Source: Gammaproteobacteria bacterium (GTDB lineage: Bacteria > Pseudomonadota > Gammaproteobacteria > Pseudomonadales > Azotimanducaceae). From it: a stretch of 33,261 nt of DNA. A model generated the notes under the pieces. It did no database searches. It saw nothing but the letters and a program-made list of their open reading frames with translations, and was not told the DNA's origin. Both the position numbers and the translations under genes were made by a program. Shown here one piece after another: positions 28,095-33,261 of this stretch. Every line of letters begins with the position of its first letter. Positions within the stretch are counted from its first letter, which is position 1. The stretch covers positions 1 to 33,261 of the forward strand of contig SMWF01000005.1 of the NCBI GenBank assembly GCA_004357385.1. The letters run 5' to 3'.

Positions 28095-30293
28095 TCACTT
28101 GATAATTCGGCTGATGTTGTGGGTGTTTGGCAGAACCCGCAGGCGCCGCATGACCCGCGCCAGGTGGGTCCGATCGCGCACCAACAATTCGATCAACACA
28201 CTCGACAGGCGTGAAGTGCGCTCATCGACCTTGATGTGTTCGATGCCGGCATCTTCCTGATTCACGGTTGAGGCGAGCTCGGCGATGACCCCCTGCTGGC
28301 GTTCAACCTCCAGTCGCAAGGCCGCGACATACTCGCCCTGCATGCTCTCCGACCAGCGCGCCGGAATGATCTCGTTGGGAGTGCGACGCCGAATTTCGGT
28401 CATGTTGTTGCAGGTCTCGATGTGCACCACGAACCCTTTGCCGGACGACATGTGTCCGACGACCGGATCTCCGGGAACCGGGTAGCAGCATTTGCCGTAG
28501 CTGATCACCAGGCCCTCGCTGCCGCGGATGGCCACCGGGCCGCCTCGTTCGACCGACACGGCGTCATAGTCGGGGTTGCCCTCGGCGAGCAGCCGTTGTG
28601 CGACCACGTAGGCCATGTAGTTGCCCATGCCGATCTCCTCGAGCAGATCGTTGAGCCGTCTCACGCCGAACTCTTTGAACACTTTCCGGAGGCGTCTGAA
28701 GTCGAGATCTTTAACGCTCGTATTCGCGTTGCCCAGCGAACGATTCAGCAGGCGCCGGCCGAGCGCAATGGACTGAGATCGCTTCTGAGATTTCAATGCG
28801 TGACGCACAGCGGTTCGCGCTTTGCTGGACACCGCGAAACTCAACCAGTCCGGATTGGGTCGGGCCTCCTTGGAGGTGATGATTTCCACGGTCTGGCCAC
28901 TTTGCAGTTGCGAACTGAGTGGCGCGAGGTCGCGGTCGATCCGGCAGGCGACGCAGGTATTCCCGACATCTGTGTGGACGGCGTAAGCGAAGTCGACCGC
29001 GCAAGCGCCGCGTGGCAACTCGTAGATTTCACCTCGCGGCGAAAACACGTACACCTCGTCGGGAAACAGGTTGATTTTCAAGCTTTCGATGAATTCCAAC
29101 GAGCTTCCGGCGCGCTGTTGCAGGTCGAGCAGATCGCTGACCCACTGTCGCGCGCGCGCTTGAGGCCCCGCATAGGTGGAGTCATCCGATTTGTACAACC
29201 AGTGGCCGGCGATTCCGTTGTCGGCTGTGGCATTCATCTGCCGGGTGCGAATCTGAACCTCGATGGGTACGCCATGCATGCCGAACAGGGTGGTGTGCAA
29301 TGACTGATAGCCATTGGCCTTGGGGATGGCAATGTAGTCCTTGAACCTGCCGGCCACCGGCTTGTAGAGATTGTGAACCACGCCCAGCACGCGGTAGCAC
29401 GCGTCGACCCGGTCGGTGACAATCCGAAAACCGAACACGTCCATGATCTCGTTGAACGGTTTCCGTTGGGTCTTCATCTTTTGATAGATGGAGTAGAGAT
29501 GTTTTTCGCGGCCCACCACTTGCGCGTCGATACCTTCGCGACGCAGCGCCGTCGCAATCGATTGATCGATCTCTTCCATCAGCGCTTTTCGGTTACCCCT
29601 CGCGTTGGCGACCGCGCGCCCGATTCGGTCGGCACGCAACGGATACAGGGCCTTGAACCCGAGGTCCTCAATCTCCACCTTGATCGTGTGAATGCCCAGC
29701 CGGTTCGCGATCGGCGCGTAGAACTCGAGCGTTTCGCGTGCAATGCGGCGGCGTTTGTCGATTGGCATCACGCCGATGGTGCGCATGTTATGCAGCCGGT
29801 CGGCCAGTTTGACGAGGATAACGCGCAGATCTTTGGCCATGGCGATGGCCATCTTCTGAAAGTTCTCGGCCTGCGCTTCGGCGCGACTGTTGAAAATAGT
29901 TGTCAGCTTGCTGACGCCGTCGACAATCTCCGCGACCTCGGCGCCGAACTTTCGGCGCAGGGTCTTTTTGCCGACTTCCGCATCTTCGATGACGTCGTGA
30001 AGCAGCGCGGCCATCAGCGATTGATGGTCCATGCGCATCCCGGCGAGGATGTTGGCAACGGCCAACGGGTGGGTGATGTATGAATGGCCGGTACGGCGGA
30101 ACTGGCCCTCGTGGGCTCGCGCTGCGTAATCGTAGGCGGCGCGCACTCGGCCGATCTGCTTTTCGTCGAGATAGACTTCGAGGGTCTCGACGAGAGAATC
30201 TATCGTAACGGGAGCGGCGACCCGGTCGCAGGAAGCCTCTTCCGCTAGACGCGAAGTTGCGTAGGATTCAAAACTCGCGCGTGCTTCCTTCAT
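28095..30293 (-). CDS. spoT: Bifunctional (p)ppGpp synthetase/hydrolase SpoT
   Basis: Makes and degrades the stringent-response alarmone. From ATG 30293 the product is 732 aa (E. coli SpoT 702); the first 30 or so residues are an extension relative to E. coli. Order: HD hydrolase domain with YITHPLAVA and [10 protein letters not shown] (about 95-104), synthetase domain with [20 protein letters not shown] (about 314-333), TGS domain ([14 protein letters not shown], about 413), the conserved [10 protein letters not shown], and a C-terminal ACT domain (about 656-730). The RFKD motif is the RXKD form of bifunctional Rel/SpoT enzymes rather than the EXDD form of RelA. The start lies inside the 3' end of rpoZ (26-bp overlap). 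Confidence 0.97.
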   Translation of the reverse strand: MKEARASFESYATSRLAEEASCDRVAAPVTIDSLVETLEVYLDEKQIGRVRAAYDYAARAHEGQFRRTGHSYITHPLAVANILAGMRMDHQSLMAALLHDVIEDAEVGKKTLRRKFGAEVAEIVDGVSKLTTIFNSRAEAQAENFQKMAIAMAKDLRVILVKLADRLHNMRTIGVMPIDKRRRIARETLEFYAPIANRLGIHTIKVEIEDLGFKALYPLRADRIGRAVANARGNRKALMEEIDQSIATALRREGIDAQVVGREKHLYSIYQKMKTQRKPFNEIMDVFGFRIVTDRVDACYRVLGVVHNLYKPVAGRFKDYIAIPKANGYQSLHTTLFGMHGVPIEVQIRTRQMNATADNGIAGHWLYKSDDSTYAGPQARARQWVSDLLDLQQRAGSSLEFIESLKINLFPDEVYVFSPRGEIYELPRGACAVDFAYAVHTDVGNTCVACRIDRDLAPLSSQLQSGQTVEIITSKEARPNPDWLSFAVSSKARTAVRHALKSQKRSQSIALGRRLLNRSLGNANTSVKDLDFRRLRKVFKEFGVRRLNDLLEEIGMGNYMAYVVAQRLLAEGNPDYDAVSVERGGPVAIRGSEGLVISYGKCCYPVPGDPVVGHMSSGKGFVVHIETCNNMTEIRRRTPNEIIPARWSESMQGEYVAALRLEVERQQGVIAELASTVNQEDAGIEHIKVDERTSRLSSVLIELLVRDRTHLARVMRRLRVLPNTHNISRIIK

Positions 30294-30543
30294 CAGCGAG
30301 GCCGAAGGGGATATCCAACCTTTCATCCTCCGACGCCGCATCTTGGACGTCAAGCATTTCGTCGTTGATCAGCCCCTCGGCGATTTCGCGCAAGGCGATC
30401 ACTGTCGCCTTGTCGTTCTCGGGGTCGACCAACGGATCCACGCGCCCGCTGCTAAGCTGGCGCGCACGGCGCGTTGCCAGCATGACGAGCTGGAAGCGAT
30501 TATCGACGTAGTCGAGGCAATCTTCAACGGTGATGCGAGCCAT
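30268..30543 (-). CDS. rpoZ: RNA polymerase omega subunit
   Basis: Small subunit that helps fold beta-prime and forms part of the ppGpp site 1 on RNA polymerase. 91 aa, the same as E. coli. [29 protein letters not shown] and [25 protein letters not shown] cover the whole conserved core; the C-terminal tail is acidic and variable. Preceded by gmk (32-bp gap) and overlapping spoT, the standard gammaproteobacterial order that couples omega and SpoT expression. Confidence 0.97.
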   Translation of the reverse strand: MARITVEDCLDYVDNRFQLVMLATRRARQLSSGRVDPLVDPENDKATVIALREIAEGLINDEMLDVQDAASEDERLDIPFGLADEGSTREF

Positions 30544-30575
30544 GAGGAAGGTCCTAGGTAAACCGGCGCGCGAGT

Positions 30576-31211
30576 TTACTCGATTGCACCGTCGTATGAC
30601 AATAGTTCAGCGATGAGCGATCCGTGATCCGGGTGGGGGGCTTCGAGACCCTGGCGATGTGCCACCAGAATGGCCTCCAGCTCTGCGGCAGCGGTGTCGA
30701 AATCGTCGTTGACCAGCACATAGTCGAACTCGGCGAAGTGCGACATCTCGTTCACGGACGCCACGGTGCGGCGCCGGATGACCGCCTCGTCGTCCAGGCC
30801 GCGGTCGCGCAGCCGCTCCAGCAACGTGACGCGCGACGGCGGCAGGATGAACACGCTCAGCGCGTCGGGACATTCCATACGAATCTGGCGGGCGCCCTGC
30901 CAATCGATTTCGAGGACGACGTCGTGACCGGCGTCGAGTTCCCTGATGACGTCATTCCGGGACGTTCCGTAGTTGTGTCCGAACACCCACGCGTGCTCGA
31001 GGAACGAATTCGCCGCGCCCATCTCGAGGAACTGCTCAGGGCTGACGAAGTGGTAGTTCCTGCCGTCTATCTCCCCATTGCGCTGGGGTCGCGTGGTGTA
31101 GGAAACAGAAACATGAACGTTGGGTTGGCGCGCCACCAGCGCGTTCACCAAGCTGGTCTTGCCGGCGCCGGAAGGTGCCGCGATCATCAGGAGGACGCCG
31201 GTGGTACTCAC
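30576..31211 (-). CDS. gmk: Guanylate kinase
   Basis: Phosphorylates GMP/dGMP to GDP/dGDP with ATP. From GTG 31211 the product is 211 aa (E. coli 207), with AGGG eight bases upstream; ATG 31250 would add 13 basic residues and has no Shine-Dalgarno, so I prefer the GTG. P-loop APSGAGKTS at 12-20. GMP-binding region [23 protein letters not shown], then [20 protein letters not shown] and the lid [16 protein letters not shown] are all family marks. A 42-codon ORF ends in a GTGA overlap with this start. Confidence 0.97.
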   Translation of the reverse strand: MSTTGVLLMIAAPSGAGKTSLVNALVARQPNVHVSVSYTTRPQRNGEIDGRNYHFVSPEQFLEMGAANSFLEHAWVFGHNYGTSRNDVIRELDAGHDVVLEIDWQGARQIRMECPDALSVFILPPSRVTLLERLRDRGLDDEAVIRRRTVASVNEMSHFAEFDYVLVNDDFDTAAAELEAILVAHRQGLEAPHPDHGSLIAELLSYDGAIE

Positions 31212-31336
31212 TCGACGCCCTGCACCTGAACGGCCACGCGGGCGGGACATCCGAGTAGAACGCGGATATCGTTGGCGCCGGAGATCCCGGGATGCCCGTC
31301 CGGGGGCCCATCGGGGCCGGCTGAATAATAGATCAT
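31208..31336 (-). other. 42-codon ORF overlapping the gmk start
   Basis: ATG 31336 to TGA 31208-31210, whose bases overlap the gmk GTG (GTGA). The peptide starts MIYYSAGPDG and ends VAVQVQGVE; no motif is recognised. A good promoter-like pair (31325-31351) sits over its start codon, which argues that it is not translated from that promoter. It could be a coupling leader on a longer transcript from yicC, or chance. Confidence 0.2.
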
Positions 31337-31351
31337 TCTGGTTATCGTCAA
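31325..31351 (-). promoter_or_regulatory. Candidate promoter for gmk-rpoZ-spoT-ridA-recG
   Basis: On the minus strand: TTGACG (31351-31346, 5/6), 15-bp spacer, TATTAT (31330-31325, 5/6). The spacer is short but both boxes are strong. It lies about 115 bp ahead of the gmk GTG in the 205-bp gap downstream of the PEGA/SUMF1 gene. The intervening leader is rich in G/C inverted repeats. Confidence 0.5.
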
Positions 31352-31369
31352 ATTCGTGCCAAGCGCACT

Positions 31370-31383
31370 CGAGGGCGCCCTCG
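31370..31383. repeat. 14-bp perfect palindrome
   Basis: CGAGGGCGCCCTCG is its own reverse complement. It lies 18 bp upstream of the -35 of the gmk promoter candidate and 33 bp past the PEGA/SUMF1 stop. It could be an operator or part of the 3' end of the upstream transcript; no U tract accompanies it. Confidence 0.45.
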
Positions 31384-31416
31384 TCGTTGGTGGCTGCTGA
31401 ACCCCCGCACGGACCG

Positions 31417-33054
31417 TTACAATTCTCGCACGACTCTGATTCCCCGCGTATCTCCCGGACTGCTGTAGCTTTCCCGGAATGTCATGCGTAGTTCGTGCTC
31501 GCTCGAGTCCCATGCGCTACCGCGCACGACATGGCTCGTGCAGTCAACGTAGCCACAGTCGCTCACCCACTCGGCAACGTTGCCAAGCATGTCACGCACA
31601 CCAAAATAGTTCGCCCGGTAGCCTCCCACGGGGGCGCTGCGAACATGGCCGTCATCGCACCTGGAAAACCGCCACCGCCTGAACACCTTGTGAAACATCT
31701 GATCAGCGATGTTGCCTCGCTGACAGGGGTCACCCGTCGTCGCGCCGCGGATGGCCACGTACGCCCACTCGTGCTCAATTGGCAGGCGATACAGCTTGCC
31801 GGTCTCGCGGGTCAGCCACTGCGTATAGGCGACAGCCCGGCGCCAGCTCACGTTCGCGATCGGGTGCGCATCCGTGTCCATGCCCCTCACCGAGGGCAGA
31901 CCGAGGCCGACGCTTTCCGTGTAGCGACGGAATTGGCCCAAGGTGATCTCGGTGACGGAAATCGCGAAAGGATCACTGATCATGATGGAACGCTTTTGCA
32001 GCGCCGTAATGCCCGTGCCGTCTCGTTCGCCAATGTCCACGCCACCGGCTGGTACGACGATGAGACGCGGGCCGACGCCACCGCCGCGAAGCGCGTCCTG
32101 AATCGTCTCGCCTCCCACGACGGTGTGGCGTTCCAGGCGCACATCGAGGGTCTTGCCCGTGTCATCCAGTCGAAACTGCATAAGCTGGGTTCGGAAGCCC
32201 ACTTTCTGGGCGCGCACCTCGACGGCCCCGGTCGGCACCTTCACTCCAGGATGGTACGGTATGGCAGCGAGGTCGTCGCCGACGCGAACCGTCACTTGCG
32301 CGTCTGACGGCAATACGCGAACGGTCAACGCACCGAAGGCCCGTTGAAGTGTCACGTCGATGACGTTGACGCCCGTGCGCAGACGATGCATCTGCGTGTT
32401 GGGACGATACCCGGTCGCAGAAACTTCGATGCGATAGTCGCCCACCGGAAGGATGACTTTCGGTGCGTAGTCGGCCGGTACATCGAAAAGCCGGACGTTG
32501 GCGTGGGCGGGGTTAGTCCGCACGGTGAGTTCAGCGCGGTCGAGAAGGTTGAGTTCCACGACCAGTTCGGTCCTATCGTCAGGCAGCACATCAACGGATT
32601 GGTTGATCGTTGCGCGGCCGAAGATCTCCAGTTTCACGTCGTGCTCTCCAGCCGTAATGGGGTCGATCGTCAATGGTGTGACCTGGTCGAGCGGTTCGCC
32701 ATCGACGGTTGTCCTCGCTCCCGCCGGATTGGTTGCCAGCAGCAGAACTCCGAAAGCTGGCACGAGGTCGACGACCATTTCCAAGTGGTCTCCCCGTGCG
32801 ATGGCAATCTCACGAACGTAGGGCGGATGGAAACGGTGTCGTGCCTGCAGCATGTAGTTGCCGGTAAGGAGTGCGTCGATCCGAAGCGGAGACCGGCCTC
32901 GGGCGACGCCGTCGAGCAACACTTCCGCACCTTCGGGCGTGGTCTGCACGTGCAGGCTACCCGCCCCCAGGATGATGGGTTTGATGATGCCGACCTCGAG
33001 AGTCCACCAATCCGTCACCGCCCAGACAACAATCACGATGCCCAGAATCGTCAA
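31417..33054 (-). CDS. Membrane-anchored protein with four PEGA-like repeats and a C-terminal SUMF1 (FGE-sulfatase-like) domain
   Basis: 545 aa as drawn. One N-terminal membrane helix (about 1-17), then four beta-rich PEGA-like repeats (about 33-97, 101-170, 174-237, 240-308; each opens like GSLHVQTTPEGAEVLLDG), then a SUMF1 domain (about 330-545): VTEITLGQFRRY, NVSWRRAVAYTQWL, YRLPIEHEWAY, YFGVRDMLGNVAEW, HVVRGSAWDS, TRGIRVV. The C-terminal part that in formylglycine-generating enzymes holds the catalytic cysteine pair has none here; the cysteines are at 444, 466, 500 and 505. It is therefore probably a C-type-lectin-like binding module in the periplasm. The start is uncertain: TTG 33054 is the first usual codon, but the protein-like frame continues upstream. 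It sits between yicC and gmk. Function unknown. Confidence 0.85.
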   Translation of the reverse strand: MTILGIVIVVWAVTDWWTLEVGIIKPIILGAGSLHVQTTPEGAEVLLDGVARGRSPLRIDALLTGNYMLQARHRFHPPYVREIAIARGDHLEMVVDLVPAFGVLLLATNPAGARTTVDGEPLDQVTPLTIDPITAGEHDVKLEIFGRATINQSVDVLPDDRTELVVELNLLDRAELTVRTNPAHANVRLFDVPADYAPKVILPVGDYRIEVSATGYRPNTQMHRLRTGVNVIDVTLQRAFGALTVRVLPSDAQVTVRVGDDLAAIPYHPGVKVPTGAVEVRAQKVGFRTQLMQFRLDDTGKTLDVRLERHTVVGGETIQDALRGGGVGPRLIVVPAGGVDIGERDGTGITALQKRSIMISDPFAISVTEITLGQFRRYTESVGLGLPSVRGMDTDAHPIANVSWRRAVAYTQWLTRETGKLYRLPIEHEWAYVAIRGATTGDPCQRGNIADQMFHKVFRRWRFSRCDDGHVRSAPVGGYRANYFGVRDMLGNVAEWVSDCGYVDCTSHVVRGSAWDSSEHELRMTFRESYSSPGDTRGIRVVREL

Positions 33055-33118
33055 TCGACTTTTATTGACTCGATCTACCAGCGCAAACTCGCCGAAACGT
33101 TCGAACAGGGTAGCCGAT

Positions 33119-33261
33119 TCATTCGACGTTCTGCACCTGCTCGCGGATTTGCTCGATGATCACCTTGAGATCGATCGCGCGCTGGGTTGCGTCCAGCTGG
33201 GCGGCTTTGGAGGCAAGGGTGTTGGCTTCCCGGTTGAATTCCTGCATCAGGAAATCCAGAC
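33119..33261 (-). CDS. yicC: YicC family protein, C-terminal part (runs off the right edge)
   Basis: The minus strand from the right edge to TGA 33121-33119 encodes 47 residues: LDFLMQEFNREANTLASK near the left, then AIDLKVIIEQIREQVQNVE at the end. This is the highly conserved C-terminus of YicC (DUF1732), a family linked in other bacteria to RNA cleavage/decay. It is the first visible gene of the minus-strand cluster; yicC next to gmk is common, but here the PEGA/SUMF1 gene lies between them, 64 bp after this stop. Confidence 0.93.
   Translation of the reverse strand, partial: LDFLMQEFNREANTLASKAAQLDATQRAIDLKVIIEQIREQVQNVE

Noticed and set aside
31417-32400. Annotation of the SUMF1 domain as a formylglycine-generating enzyme
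   Set aside because: The C-terminal segment that should hold the catalytic cysteine pair has no cysteine, and no sulfatase gene is nearby.

Overview
The window is a stretch of GC-rich (roughly 60% by eye) gammaproteobacterial chromosome of the type found close to the replication origin. The order mnmG-rsmG-parA-parB-atpIBEFHAGDC-glmU-glmS, the gamma-type F1Fo subunits and the yicC/gmk/rpoZ/spoT/recG block all fit a gammaproteobacterium. Chromosomal parAB excludes the enteric lineage and points to a Pseudomonas/Xanthomonas/Chromatiales/Nevskiales-like relative. I cannot name a genus. No rRNA, tRNA, IS element, CRISPR array or dnaA-box cluster was seen.

Region by region. 1-1592 is the least conventional part. 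It holds the tail of a membrane protein, a very short lipoprotein-like ORF, about 540 bp with no convincing gene but several short repeats, and an unrecognised 218-aa gene on the minus strand, divergent from mnmG. mnmE, a common upstream neighbour of mnmG, is absent here. 1593-5746 is a tightly overlapping operon for tRNA modification (mnmG), 16S rRNA methylation (rsmG) and chromosome segregation (parA, parB). 5792-13130 is the complete nine-gene ATP synthase operon, with a clear sigma70-type promoter in front and a perfect-stem terminator behind. Two of its gaps are odd: atpF-atpH contains a G8 tract and a 26-codon bridging ORF, and atpG-atpD is an unusually long 176-bp gap with a 25-bp direct repeat and a 55-codon ORF. 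13180-16405 is glmU-glmS (UDP-GlcNAc synthesis).

16456-25610 is accessory metabolism and repair: a DUF192 protein, uvrD, then a TakP-like TRAP substrate-binding lipoprotein and a crotonase-family enzyme on the plus strand. These converge on a minus-strand operon ubiA-dctQ-dctM. The TRAP transporter is therefore split: its binding protein lies on one strand and its two membrane subunits on the other, and the two transcripts meet at a hairpin that contains both stop codons. A rubredoxin and an SLC1-type dicarboxylate/acidic amino acid symporter follow.

25626-33261 is a minus-strand cluster, read from the right-hand end: yicC (partial), a membrane-anchored protein with four PEGA-like repeats plus a SUMF1-like domain, gmk, rpoZ, spoT, ridA, recG. 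The core gmk-rpoZ-spoT-x-recG order is classical for Gammaproteobacteria and groups guanine nucleotide supply, (p)ppGpp metabolism and an RNA polymerase subunit. The PEGA/SUMF1 gene between yicC and gmk is the most novel-looking protein here.

Most of the window is conserved housekeeping. No complete new defence or mobile system is visible. The items most worth a second look are the PEGA/SUMF1 protein, the split TRAP locus and its shared-stop hairpin, the tandem repeats upstream of the TRAP lipoprotein, and the atpG-atpD insert.
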